Virus record (IMG/VR): IMGVR_UViG_3300036770_001983 | Location: 1-36,737 of that record | DNA length: 36,737 nt | DNA from: a virus | Strand: one strand, 5' to 3' | Shown: in pieces, positions 6,080-13,220 of the stretch | How the letters are laid out: every line of letters starts with the position of its first letter | Numbering within the stretch: the first letter of the stretch is position 1 | Notes under the pieces: model-generated | The model's database searches: none | Told to the model about the DNA's origin: nothing | What the model saw: the letters and a program-made list of their open reading frames with translations, nothing else | Position numbers and translations under genes: made by a program

Positions 6080-6573
6080 GAAAACGCTCCACCTACCGCC
6101 CCCGAGGCATCAACCCAACCGCGCACCTCGTCGCCATCCACGGCGCCGCCCTGCTCTCTCGCGACGACCGCACGGTCTGGGCGCTGGAATTGCGCGGCGC
6201 CCTCGATGCAGTGCGCGAGGCGCGGGCCAGCAAAGCGCACTGGGATACGATCTTCGACTCCGTCAATCTGGCCGAGGAACTGGTGCGCGTGCGCCTGGCA
6301 TCGGACCCCAGCGGCGTGATCTCGGATGCCCAGCAGGCCTGCGCGGACATCATCCAGCGCATGCAGACCACCGGCACGCGGGCGGCGCGAGCGGGGGAAC
6401 TGGCAGCGCTCTGGGATCTGGAGGCGGCGATGATCGACATTCTGGCTGGCATCACTCACGCGGAGCGGTTCCGCGCCGAGGAGCGGATCCGGGCCCGGAC
6501 GCGGGCGGCGCTGGCCGGGGGGATTCCGGGGGCGACGGTGATTGATGCGGCGTTTTTGGAGGGGACAGCATGA
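6076..6573 (+). CDS. Conserved hypothetical phage protein (165 aa)
   Basis: 165 residues with a GTG start overlapping the preceding stop (GTGA), behind CGGAGGCG. The N-terminus RKRSTYRPRGINPTAHLVAI recalls a phage family beginning M(R/K)KRSKYRPK, annotated as hypothetical. The rest is almost all alpha-helical with heptad-like Ala/Leu/Arg spacing (residues 50-140), so it may be a helical-bundle DNA- or protein-binding factor. It lies between the PAPS-reductase-like and methyltransferase genes. No function assigned. Confidence 0.75.
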   Translation: MRKRSTYRPRGINPTAHLVAIHGAALLSRDDRTVWALELRGALDAVREARASKAHWDTIFDSVNLAEELVRVRLASDPSGVISDAQQACADIIQRMQTTGTRAARAGELAALWDLEAAMIDILAGITHAERFRAEERIRARTRAALAGGIPGATVIDAAFLEGTA

Positions 6574-7232
6574 AAGTATTAGTGGCCTGCGAATACAGCG
6601 GCACGGTGCGTGATGCGTTTCGCGCGCGCGGCCATGAGGCGATGTCGTGCGACCTGTTGCCGACAGATGTTCCGGGCCCGCACCATCAGGGCGATGTGCG
6701 CGACGTGCTAGGCGACGGCTGGGATTTGATGATCGCGCACCCGCCTTGTACATACCTTAGCGTCAGTGGCATGCACTGGACGCGGCGCGGCCTGCGCGAT
6801 CCGCAGTTGACCGAGGACGCCTTGGTGTTTGTGCGCCTGCTGATGGACGCGCCCATTCCGCGCATCGCCATCGAAAACCCGGTAAGCATCATCAGCACCA
6901 CAATCCGCAGGCCCGACCAGACTGTGCAGCCGTGGATGTTTGGGCACGATGCCAGCAAGAAAACTTGCCTGTGGCTCAAAGGCCTGCCGCTGCTGAAGCC
7001 GACGCAGATTGTCGAGCCGCGCCTGGTCTGCTGCGGGCGCGAGATTCCGCCCGGTGTAGGCCTGCGCGGCTGTCCGAACTGCTGCGGCGACAAGCGGGCG
7101 CGCGAGCGCTGGGGCAACCAGACCGACAGCGGGCAAAACCGCCTGCCGCCGTCGCCGGATCGCTGGAAGATCCGCAGCGCGACATATGCCGGCATCGCCG
7201 CAGCAATGGCAGATCAGTGGGAGACACCATGA
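6570..7232 (+). CDS. Orphan C5-cytosine DNA methyltransferase-like protein
   Basis: 220 residues. The N-terminus (KVLVACEYSGTVRDAF, 2-17, and CDLLP, 27-31) is a SAM-binding motif I. AHPPCTYLS (56-64) is motif IV with the catalytic Pro59-Cys60, and IENPV (101-105) is motif VI. Proteins of this type are common as orphan methyltransferases in phages and probably shield phage DNA from host restriction. The C-terminal third, normally the target-recognition part, carries a Cys-rich segment (LVCCGREIPPG ... CPNCCGDK) that could be a zinc ribbon. No cognate restriction enzyme is adjacent. The start overlaps the preceding stop (ATGA), and the stop overlaps the primase start. Confidence 0.85.
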   Translation: MKVLVACEYSGTVRDAFRARGHEAMSCDLLPTDVPGPHHQGDVRDVLGDGWDLMIAHPPCTYLSVSGMHWTRRGLRDPQLTEDALVFVRLLMDAPIPRIAIENPVSIISTTIRRPDQTVQPWMFGHDASKKTCLWLKGLPLLKPTQIVEPRLVCCGREIPPGVGLRGCPNCCGDKRARERWGNQTDSGQNRLPPSPDRWKIRSATYAGIAAAMADQWETP

Positions 7233-9562
7233 ACAAACTCGACTTCTCAACGCTCGCGCAGCGCCTGCTGATCAGCGCCGACACCCTGGTTCCCCAGTGG
7301 CTCGCAGGCGGTCGACGCCGAGGCCACGAGTGGGTCTGCGGCGACTTAGGCGGCGGCGAGGGCGACTCCTGCTCCGTCAACCTGCTGTCGGGCCGGTGGG
7401 CTGATTTCGCCACCAGCGAGCGCGGCGGGGATCTGATCTCGTTGTACGCCGCCATCCATGAGATCACGATGGGCGAGGCCTACCGGGAACTCAGCGACGA
7501 GGCGCCGGCATCCGACGTGCCGGCCAAGCCGCAGCGCCCGGTGAAACCGCAGCGAGCGGTGATCACGCCTGTGCCCGCAGAGTCTGCCGATCACGACTGT
7601 GTGCACCCCGTGCTCGGTGCGCCGTCAGCCCGGTGGACGTACTACGACGGCAACGGGGACGTGCTGGGCTACGTGGCGCGGTACGACCCCGAGGGCCAGC
7701 GCAAGCAGATCGTGCCTTGGACGTTTTCCACCGACGGCTGGGGCATGGGCCAGTGGCCGGCGCCACGTCCGCTTTACCGGCTGCAGGAACTGGAGGCCCG
7801 CCACGAGGACGCCGTGCTGATCGTCGAGGGCGAGAAAGCCGCAGACGCTGCCGCAGCGCTGGCGGGCAGCCCGTACGTCGCCGTGACGTGGCCTGGTGGT
7901 GCGCAGGCGCTGGGGCGGGCAGACTGGCGCGTGCTGCGCGGGCGCAGGGTGCTTCTGTGGCCGGATGCGGACGAGGCTGGAATCGCGGCCATGCAGCGCC
8001 TGGGGGAAATACTGGGGCCTATCGCCGCAGAGATAAAGGTCATCGACGTCAGCGGTCAGCCTGAGGGCTGGGACTGCGCGGACAGCGGTTGGACCCGGTG
8101 GACGGCGGCGCGGTCGTGGATCGCGCCGAGAACCAGCGTGCTGCGTGGCCCGGAACCGCCGGCACCGCCACCGGGGCCAAAGCCGGAGCCGGCAGAAACG
8201 CAGGCAGCAGAGAAAGCCGTGCAGGCGCGGGACGTGAGCACGCTAGAGCCGAGCGAATGGTACGCGCGCTGGGCGTACATGATGCCGGATGACGGCTTCT
8301 TCGACCTGCAGGAGCGTACAGAGGTTTCCCGATCAGCATTCAACGCGCTCTACCGTCACCAGCGCTGCACCTCGATCCATCCGGGTGCGAGCGGTGGGGC
8401 GCGACGGGTCGATGCCGCAGTGTCGTTCGACGAAAACAGGTTGGCGATGGGCGCGAGGATTCTCGCGGGCGCAACCTACGCACCGGGCGCTGCCAGTCTG
8501 TGCGAGCATCAGGGCCAGGTTTACGGCAACAAATGGCGCGACGGGCGCCCGAAAATCCTTGACGCGATCGACCCGCAGCCGTGGCTGGATCACGTCGAGC
8601 GGCTGATTCCCGAGGAGTTTGAACGGAATCATCTACTGGACGCATTTGCTTATAAGGTCCAGCACCCAGGCGTGAAAATCAATCACGCGCTGCTGATAGG
8701 CGGCGTGCAGGGCGCGGGCAAGGACAGCATGATCGCACCGCTTCTGTATGCGATCGGCGGCCAGCACAAATTGAATTGCGCGTCAGTCGAAACCGCAGAA
8801 CTGCAGCAGCAGTGGGGATACTATCTCGAAAACGAGGTCATCATCTTCAACGAATTACGGCAGTCCGAGGCAATCGACCGCAGGGCGCTGGAAAATCGGC
8901 TAAAGCCGATCCTCGCCGCGCCGCCTGAACTGCTGACAGTGCAGCGAAAAATGATGCACCCGATCCAGGTCAGGAATCAGGCGTTGGTGCTCGCGATGAC
9001 CAATTATCGGGACGCCATTTCGATTCCGACAGAGGACAGGCGCTGGTTTGTCGTCTGGACGCATGCTCCCAGAATGACGGAGGCCGAGTCGACAGAACTG
9101 TGGCGTTGGTTTAACGCTGGCGGGCTGCAGGCCGGGGCGCTGTATCTGCGGCAGCGTGACGTCTCGCGCTTTCAGCCAGGCGCGACGCCGCCGTGGACGG
9201 AGGCCAAATCGATCATGGTGAACACCGGCAGATCCCCGGCCGAAGCATGGCTCATCGAGCGCATCGAAAAGCGAATCGAGGAGTTCCGTCTCGGCCTGCT
9301 GTCCGGACCGTGGCAACCAGTGGTCGACCGCCTGCAGAATCAGGCGCCCACGCATATCCGGCTGAATCTGCAGGCGCTGCAGCACGCGCTGGCTGAGGCG
9401 AGGTGGACGGATCTCGGCCTGTGCAAAAGCCGCACCTATCAGACTGCGCGTCATATCTGGGCGGCGCCAGACTGGCGCGGCAGCAAATCCGACGCACGGG
9501 ACGCGACGGAGACGCATCTGGCATCAAGGCCGGATGTTCGACCGTTCTATCGCGCCGGGTGA
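7229..9562 (+). CDS. Phage primase-helicase (TOPRIM plus SF3-like ATPase)
   Basis: 777 residues; I place the start at 7229 (ATGA overlap with the methyltransferase, GGGAGACACC before it). Residues 33-75 (GHEWVCGDLGGGEGDSC ... WADFATSERGGDLISLYA) correspond to the N-terminal zinc/CHC2-like primase region. A TOPRIM domain follows with VLIVEGEK (Glu200) and LLWPDADEAG (Asp246, Asp248). After a Pro-rich linker (about 307-330) comes a helicase ATPase: Walker A GGVQGAGKD (491-499), Walker B-like EVIIFNE (536-542), and AMTNYRDAISIPTEDRRWFV (589-608) as sensor/arginine-finger region. It should open and prime the phage origin, and it is the only replication protein seen. Last gene of the rightward early operon. 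Confidence 0.92.
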   Translation: MNKLDFSTLAQRLLISADTLVPQWLAGGRRRGHEWVCGDLGGGEGDSCSVNLLSGRWADFATSERGGDLISLYAAIHEITMGEAYRELSDEAPASDVPAKPQRPVKPQRAVITPVPAESADHDCVHPVLGAPSARWTYYDGNGDVLGYVARYDPEGQRKQIVPWTFSTDGWGMGQWPAPRPLYRLQELEARHEDAVLIVEGEKAADAAAALAGSPYVAVTWPGGAQALGRADWRVLRGRRVLLWPDADEAGIAAMQRLGEILGPIAAEIKVIDVSGQPEGWDCADSGWTRWTAARSWIAPRTSVLRGPEPPAPPPGPKPEPAETQAAEKAVQARDVSTLEPSEWYARWAYMMPDDGFFDLQERTEVSRSAFNALYRHQRCTSIHPGASGGARRVDAAVSFDENRLAMGARILAGATYAPGAASLCEHQGQVYGNKWRDGRPKILDAIDPQPWLDHVERLIPEEFERNHLLDAFAYKVQHPGVKINHALLIGGVQGAGKDSMIAPLLYAIGGQHKLNCASVETAELQQQWGYYLENEVIIFNELRQSEAIDRRALENRLKPILAAPPELLTVQRKMMHPIQVRNQALVLAMTNYRDAISIPTEDRRWFVVWTHAPRMTEAESTELWRWFNAGGLQAGALYLRQRDVSRFQPGATPPWTEAKSIMVNTGRSPAEAWLIERIEKRIEEFRLGLLSGPWQPVVDRLQNQAPTHIRLNLQALQHALAEARWTDLGLCKSRTYQTARHIWAAPDWRGSKSDARDATETHLASRPDVRPFYRAG

Positions 9563-9596
9563 AAAATAGCCCCGGAGAGCAAGCTCAATCCGGGGC
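9561..9596 (-). terminator. Rho-independent terminator for the leftward block
   Basis: The inverted repeat GCCCCGGA (9569-9576) / TCCGGGGC (9589-9596) encloses a 12-base loop that itself holds GAGC-AA-GCTC. On the minus strand the stem is followed by TATTTTTC, a U-rich tail, so it stops transcription from the leftward genes at 9647-13184 before it reaches the convergent primase gene. On the plus strand no T-run follows. Confidence 0.8.
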
Positions 9597-9646
9597 AAAC
9601 CGGCTCGCGCCGGAAGGAGGAGACAGCCGCCAAAGCGGCACGCGGA
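9597..9646. other. Short spacer with small hairpins, no gene
   Basis: Between the terminator and the last leftward micro-ORF. It holds CCGGC-TCGC-GCCGG (9600-9613) and GCCGC-CAAA-GCGGC (9626-9639) as small hairpins and a GGAAGGAGG run. Neither hairpin has a T-tail, and I see no coding frame. Confidence 0.4.
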
Positions 9647-9709
9647 TTATAGGTCGAGCGCCAGGGCGAGCAACAGCGCCAGCAGGATAGCCAAGCCGGC
9701 GAGGATCAT
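9647..9709 (-). CDS. Candidate 20-residue single-helix membrane micro-protein
   Basis: An open frame of 20 codons plus TAA encoding MILAGLAILLALLLALALDL, that is a single hydrophobic helix with an acidic end. Its ATG overlaps the stop of the preceding 99-aa gene (ATGA), the junction used throughout these operons, which favours real translation by coupling. It is the last frame before the terminator. Such peptides can act on membranes or membrane enzymes, but nothing shows a specific role. The composition could also arise by chance in CTG/GCC-rich DNA. Confidence 0.45.
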   Translation of the reverse strand: MILAGLAILLALLLALALDL

Positions 9710-10005
9710 TTCTCGGCCTCCTGCGGCGTTTTCGAGGCCTGCGGGGGCACCTTGGGTGACCAGTCCATCATTGCATTCAGCGGCGCGTGCCGCCAAGATC
9801 CGAGCGCGGCGCGCACTGCCTTATCCTCCGCATCGTGCCAGACGGCCACGGGGCGGCGGCTGAACAGTCCGCCGGCCATCATGCTGACGACGTGACGCCA
9901 GCACTGCGCGGGCTCCAGGTCGGCGGCAGTGAACACGCGATCGGCAGCAGCGCGGGCGGTGGATAGCTGCTCGGCTGACAGTTCAATATTTTTGAACGAT
10001 AGCAT
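9706..10005 (-). CDS. Hypothetical phage protein (99 aa)
   Basis: 99 residues: helical N-terminus (ELSAEQLSTARAAADRVF), a middle with WRHVVSMMAGGLFSRRP and VWHDAEDKAVRAAL, and a Pro/Lys/Glu-rich tail. No domain recognised. Its ATG overlaps the TAA of the upstream gene (TAATG). Part of the leftward small-gene block. Confidence 0.7.
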   Translation of the reverse strand: MLSFKNIELSAEQLSTARAAADRVFTAADLEPAQCWRHVVSMMAGGLFSRRPVAVWHDAEDKAVRAALGSWRHAPLNAMMDWSPKVPPQASKTPQEAEK

Positions 10006-10280
10006 TACGGCGCCCCCGTGGCGGCGCGGATGACGTCCAGCGCATACGCTAGGTCTTCGTCTGTAGGTCCGCGCCCATCGTCCGGGCGCGTCAAGCGCTG
10101 CAGAGCTAGCAGCATCTGCGGCGCGGCGGCGATCAGGCGGACATTGTCCACCGCCTCCTGCGCGGCGCCGTCTAAGTCCATCACGACAGCGATATGGTCA
10201 TCGCCGGCGCGCACGATGCGCGAAACGGTATCGTCGGCAGGGATCGCGCGGCCAAAGGTCCAAGGTCCAGGGGTGTGCAT
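10005..10280 (-). CDS. Conserved HTPGPW-type phage protein
   Basis: 91 residues with the N-terminal MHTPGPWTFG motif and the NVRLIAAAPQMLLALQRL helix. This combination is found in a very widespread family of small phage early proteins (usually HTPGPW ... NAxLIAAAPxLLxAL). The fold is probably a beta-rich N-half with a C-terminal helix; function is not known to me. AAAGGTG precedes the ATG. The stop overlaps the next start as TAATG. Confidence 0.85.
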   Translation of the reverse strand: MHTPGPWTFGRAIPADDTVSRIVRAGDDHIAVVMDLDGAAQEAVDNVRLIAAAPQMLLALQRLTRPDDGRGPTDEDLAYALDVIRAATGAP

Positions 10281-10292
10281 CTCATCACCTTT

Positions 10293-10445
10293 TCAAAACA
10301 GAGCATCCGGCATATCAGCCGGCGGACCCGCAGGAGCGCGCACAGGGCGCGCGCCAGGGGGCAGACAGGGGTAATCCAGCAGGGCCGGCGGAAATGGCCA
10401 CAGGGGCCGATTCTGGGGCTCTGCGGGGGTGTCAGCGGGCTGCAT
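10293..10445 (-). CDS. Possible Pro-rich small protein (50 aa)
   Basis: A frame of 50 codons rich in Pro and Ala (RPLWPFPPALLDYP, ARPVRAPAGPPADMP). It overlaps the end of the 70-aa gene by 14 bases and has no clear Shine-Dalgarno, so translation would rely on coupling. It fills the gap before the HTPGPW gene. Could be a genuine small phage protein or a chance frame. Confidence 0.4.
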   Translation of the reverse strand: MQPADTPAEPQNRPLWPFPPALLDYPCLPPGARPVRAPAGPPADMPDALF

Positions 10446-10644
10446 GGGGCATGCGTGCGTAGAACCTGCCATTGGCTTCGACAATCCTGCGGTCAGTAAT
10501 TCCGCGCACTGGCGGGCATCCGGCTAGCCGAACATCGGCGCCTGCGCGCACTGCTGCGCGCTCCTGCGCAGTCAGGCCGGACACTCGGCGAGCGCCCCAG
10601 TCAGAGCCCCAGCGGGTGCACGTGGCTTTGGTAGCGTATTGCAT
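10432..10644 (-). CDS. Small basic hypothetical protein (70 aa)
   Basis: 70 residues, Arg-rich, with LTAQERAAVRAGADVRLAG followed by RRIVEANGRFYARM, plausibly a short alpha/beta DNA-binding protein. GGAGAGACACC directly precedes the ATG and matches the AGAC pattern seen in many early genes here. No domain assigned. Confidence 0.68.
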   Translation of the reverse strand: MQYATKATCTRWGSDWGARRVSGLTAQERAAVRAGADVRLAGCPPVRGITDRRIVEANGRFYARMPHAAR

Positions 10645-10666
10645 GGTGTCTCTCCAATCATCAGTG

Positions 10667-10756
10667 TCAAATCCCGAGCGCCACCAGGGCGCCTAGGGCG
10701 AGGCCAAGCGCGCATGCGAACAGGGCATCACGCAGGGTGAACGGGGAATCGTGCAT
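10667..10756 (-). CDS. 29-residue membrane micro-protein
   Basis: 29 codons encoding MHDSPFTLRDALFACALGLALGALVALGI: a short polar N-terminus then one hydrophobic helix with a small-residue (Gly/Ala) face. The ATG follows a GTGAGG ribosome site and lies eight bases after the stop of the 85-aa gene. I used the internal ATG because the longer frame (from 10891) lies wholly within that gene. Likely an inner-membrane peptide; role unknown. Confidence 0.55.
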   Translation of the reverse strand: MHDSPFTLRDALFACALGLALGALVALGI

Positions 10757-10764
10757 GGCGGGCC

Positions 10765-11022
10765 TCACTGCAGGTGAGCGCGCACGCGTTGCGCGATGTC
10801 GGACAACTGGCACTCGTAGGCCTGAAACACCACGCCGCCGCCGAATTGTTTGTTGTGGAACTTCCGGCCGCCGAGCTTGCGGGCGGCGCACAGGACGGCC
10901 TCGTAGCGCTCCGGCAGGGGCTTCGTGTAGTCGCGCGCAGGCTCTAGGTCGAGGAAATGGCAGACCCAGCGCGGGTTGCCGTTGACGTCATTCTTAACGC
11001 GGGTCCATTCGATCGTTTCCAT
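10765..11022 (-). CDS. Conserved phage protein with GGRKFHNKQ motif (85 aa)
   Basis: 85 residues: IEWTRVKNDVNGNPRWVCHF at the start, a middle ending ARKLGGRKFHNKQFGGGVVFQAY, and a C-terminal helix. The same pair of motifs occurs in a widely distributed phage protein annotated as hypothetical. The ATG at 11022 has GGAGATGAGACG before it; the longer frame to 11127 lacks a site and would overlap the preceding gene. Confidence 0.8.
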   Translation of the reverse strand: METIEWTRVKNDVNGNPRWVCHFLDLEPARDYTKPLPERYEAVLCAARKLGGRKFHNKQFGGGVVFQAYECQLSDIAQRVRAHLQ

Positions 11023-11095
11023 CGTCTCATCTCCAGGTGAGCCGGCATCGGCCGGCAGGGATAGTGTCGGGGGCGTGGCTGACGTGGGGCTGACG

Positions 11096-11434
11096 TCACG
11101 CGTTGCAGCATCCGCAGCACGGGGCATCTTCGCAAAGCCCGCGCCGGTTCCGGTAGAACTCCCGGCCCGTGCTGCTGCGCCAGATATCGGACACTCCGCG
11201 CGCCATCGACTGGCGCAGGTACCGGCCAGCGGCAGCCGAAGCTTCGGGTTCTGCGGCCGCAGTGTCCGGATCGATCGATGCGGCCAGAGCCAGATCCGGA
11301 TCCACGGGCTCTGCGGGCTCGGCGCGCGCTACCAGAGCATAGCGGCCGCGCGCGACACTGCGGACAGTGTCACCAGGGCGGATCGGGGCGCCAGTATTGG
11401 CGCATCGGCCGGGGTATCGGGCAACAAAAGACAT
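11096..11434 (-). CDS. Hypothetical protein with C-terminal Cys cluster (112 aa)
   Basis: 112 residues. A beta-rich N-terminus (FVARYPGRCANTGAPIRPGD TVR) resembles a small zinc-ribbon or SH3-like unit with one Cys. An acidic Ala/Pro linker (about 38-68) follows, and the tail CEDAPCCGCC (101-110) has five Cys. The tail could bind Zn or an Fe-S cluster, perhaps with the N-terminal Cys. ATG placed at 11434 behind AAGGATAAGACC. Function unknown. Confidence 0.7.
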   Translation of the reverse strand: MSFVARYPGRCANTGAPIRPGDTVRSVARGRYALVARAEPAEPVDPDLALAASIDPDTAAAEPEASAAAGRYLRQSMARGVSDIWRSSTGREFYRNRRGLCEDAPCCGCCNA

Positions 11435-11438
11435 GGTC

Positions 11439-11654
11439 TTATCCTTCGGCAGATTGACGGGAAAATTCGGCCTGCAGGTATGCGCGCACAGCGCGCGCAG
11501 CTGCGAGAACATCCGGGTTTTGCAGCATGCATGCATATCCGATTTCCGCAGCTGCGCGCAAATCAGCGCGTGACGGGAATCGGCCATCGGGCGCGTCAGG
11601 CGCCAGCGCTGGAATCGTTGCGATCAACCGATCGCGGTATTCTTCGGCAGTCAT
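11439..11654 (-). CDS. Small helical hypothetical protein (71 aa)
   Basis: 71 residues with TAEEYRDRLIATIPALAPD and RAAAEIGYACMLQNPDVLAAARAVRAYLQAEF, likely a compact helical protein. GGAGGATAAGACC precedes the ATG. The TAA lies within the ribosome site of the next gene, so their translation is probably linked. Function unknown. Confidence 0.7.
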   Translation of the reverse strand: MTAEEYRDRLIATIPALAPDAPDGRFPSRADLRAAAEIGYACMLQNPDVLAAARAVRAYLQAEFSRQSAEG

Positions 11655-11670
11655 GGTCTTATCCTCCAGG

Positions 11671-11871
11671 TTATCGAACGGGAATCAGCGTCGACGCGTA
11701 CCATTCGGCGTTTTCGCGATTACCGAAAACGCGCGATTCGATTACGCGTTCGGCATCCGTGTCGCAAAACACTACGCGCCAGGTCCCCAGTAGCGTGCGC
11801 GTCAGGGTGACACTCAAGCCATCGGCAGCGTCGACGCGGCGCAGGATCGGGGTTTCGTTTTCGGGGATCAT
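11671..11871 (-). CDS. Small beta-rich hypothetical protein (66 aa)
   Basis: 66 residues from the ATG at 11871 (GGAGGATAGACCG before it). Strands such as SVTLTRTLLGTWRVVFCDTD followed by a helix RENAEWYASTLI suggest a small alpha/beta fold. A longer reading to 11937 would overlap the end of the upstream gene and has no ribosome site. Function unknown. Confidence 0.68.
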   Translation of the reverse strand: MIPENETPILRRVDAADGLSVTLTRTLLGTWRVVFCDTDAERVIESRVFGNRENAEWYASTLIPVR

Positions 11872-11911
11872 CGGTCTATCCTCCAAGAATCGGGGCCGGA
11901 GCCCCGGGGTT

Positions 11912-12646
11912 TTACGCAGCAACAGCGATCGGCACAAACCGGCGCGCCTTCGACCCGTGCACGATAATCGCCACGGACACTTTCCCCGCGCGATCGGCGC
12001 CGTCGCAGGCCAGGCAGGTCACACACTGCCGACGGTCACCGCCTTCGGGTGACGCAGGGCAGACAATTTCACGCGAGCCGAGCGACTCGTCCGCAGTACG
12101 GACCCGAAACGTGCGCCAACCCATAGCGCGCGCAGTGTCACGATCGGCAGCAGAGTCCGCGCTCGCCATGACGAGCGTGCGCAGTCCGCGAGCGATCGGC
12201 TTACGCCATTGGTGCGTGTACCCTGTGTGCCCTGCAGCGTACTTCGCTAGCTGGCGCCAGAACTGCGCGGGGACGGCTGCAGGGTCACCATAGGAACCCA
12301 TGCGCAGCTTGCGTCCCTCGATCATGCGCGCGCCTACGATCGGGGCTACCAGTTCGTAGGCGCCCCGGAACCAAGCCCAAAAGACCGATTGGACACTCTG
12401 CGCGACATTGACGTAACAGCTTCCCAGTGTCACCAATCCCTCAGCAGGCGGCCTGTGCACGCAGTCGCCGCAAATCGAGCGATCTTCCCCAGTGCGCAGT
12501 GCGCTCACAGGGTCGACATCGGCGCGCAAAACGTACGTTTGCACCATATCGCCCGTCTTCCCATTCTCGGACTCGAGGACTGCGATCGCGACGATTGGGG
12601 CGCCGTCGATCAGGGACGGACCATCGTAGAAAACGAAACCGGACAT
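11912..12646 (-). CDS. Conserved Cys-rich phage protein (244 aa)
   Basis: 244 residues with seven Cys that look like metal ligands: SICGDC (59, 62), Cys77 in SCYVNV, Cys196 in IVCPAS, and CVTCLAC (208, 211, 214). Conserved patterns include GKTGDMVQTYVL (29-40), GSYGDPAAVP (118-127), TGYTHQWR (141-148) and GWRTFRVR. I have seen this pattern in many unrelated phages, always unassigned. The Cys grouping would fit a zinc or Fe-S site joining N- and C-terminal parts. It is the largest protein in the leftward block. GGAGTAGACAG precedes the ATG. Confidence 0.82.
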   Translation of the reverse strand: MSGFVFYDGPSLIDGAPIVAIAVLESENGKTGDMVQTYVLRADVDPVSALRTGEDRSICGDCVHRPPAEGLVTLGSCYVNVAQSVQSVFWAWFRGAYELVAPIVGARMIEGRKLRMGSYGDPAAVPAQFWRQLAKYAAGHTGYTHQWRKPIARGLRTLVMASADSAADRDTARAMGWRTFRVRTADESLGSREIVCPASPEGGDRRQCVTCLACDGADRAGKVSVAIIVHGSKARRFVPIAVAA

Positions 12647-12673
12647 CTGTCTACTCCTTTACTTATCGTGGAA

Positions 12674-12868
12674 TCAAACGCGGTTCAACACAGACAGCAC
12701 GCGATCGTGCAGCCGGTTCCGACCAACTACCGGATCCCATGCCGCACGCTGCCGGCGCGTGAATTCTTGATAGTCGATCTCGCGCGCATTGAAAGCGCGC
12801 ACGTTCGCTTGAATTTGCGCGGCAATTGCCGCAGCGGCTCCGGGCCGGGGGGTCTTCGTCTTCGTCAT
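12674..12868 (-). CDS. Small basic helical protein (64 aa)
   Basis: 64 residues: MTKTKTPRPGAAAA followed by an amphipathic helix (IAAQIQANVRAFNAREIDYQEF) and a basic tail. GGAGATACAAAG precedes the ATG. It could bind nucleic acid, but no domain is recognised. Confidence 0.7.
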   Translation of the reverse strand: MTKTKTPRPGAAAAIAAQIQANVRAFNAREIDYQEFTRRQRAAWDPVVGRNRLHDRVLSVLNRV

Positions 12869-12890
12869 CTTTGTATCTCCTGCGATGCGT

Positions 12891-13184
12891 TTACAGATTC
12901 GGGCTGAAATCCGACGAAACCCGCGAGAACTCCCATGCGGAGCCGTCGGGCATCACGAACGTCTGCGCGTACCCGTCGGGACAGGTTTCGAGCTTCGCTG
13001 CGACTTCGCAGCAGACGATGCGCTCCCACGCGGCATAGAAGTCGCGCGAAACGTGCTCCAGCACGTCATACGCGCCATCACACAGTCTCCACGCGCCATC
13101 GTCGCCCCACGCGACTACGGGAACAATCGACTGCGCACTCTCCCCGGGTACGAAGTACCCGATATCCATACGATACGAATCCAT
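12891..13184 (-). CDS. First gene of the second leftward block, hypothetical (97 aa)
   Basis: 97 residues with an alternating strand/helix pattern (YRMDIGYFVPGESAQS, VVAWGDDGAWRLCDGAYD and DGYAQTFVMPDGSAWEFSRV). It resembles small phage proteins of unknown function. GGAGGCAGACG lies directly before the ATG. A perfect 7-bp inverted repeat (13202-13220) lies in the leader just upstream. As the first gene it sets expression of the block. Confidence 0.72.
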   Translation of the reverse strand: MDSYRMDIGYFVPGESAQSIVPVVAWGDDGAWRLCDGAYDVLEHVSRDFYAAWERIVCCEVAAKLETCPDGYAQTFVMPDGSAWEFSRVSSDFSPNL

Positions 13185-13201
13185 CGTCTGCCTCCAGGTT
13201 C

Positions 13202-13220
13202 GGCGCCGGACATCGGCGCC
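13202..13220. repeat. Inverted repeat in the leader of the leftward block
   Basis: GGCGCCG-GACAT-CGGCGCC, a perfect 7-bp stem with a 5-base loop, about ten bases before the Shine-Dalgarno of the gene starting at 13184. It could be an RNA hairpin affecting translation, or a protein-binding site. A weak -10-like GACACT (minus strand, 13234-13229) lies just upstream. Confidence 0.55.

Noticed and set aside
6932-7228. N-terminal extension of the primase-helicase
   Set aside because: Lies within the methyltransferase gene; the ATG at 7229 has GGGAG and an ATGA overlap.
9600-9613. CCGGC-TCGC-GCCGG hairpin as a terminator for the rightward primase operon
   Set aside because: No T-tract follows on the plus strand.
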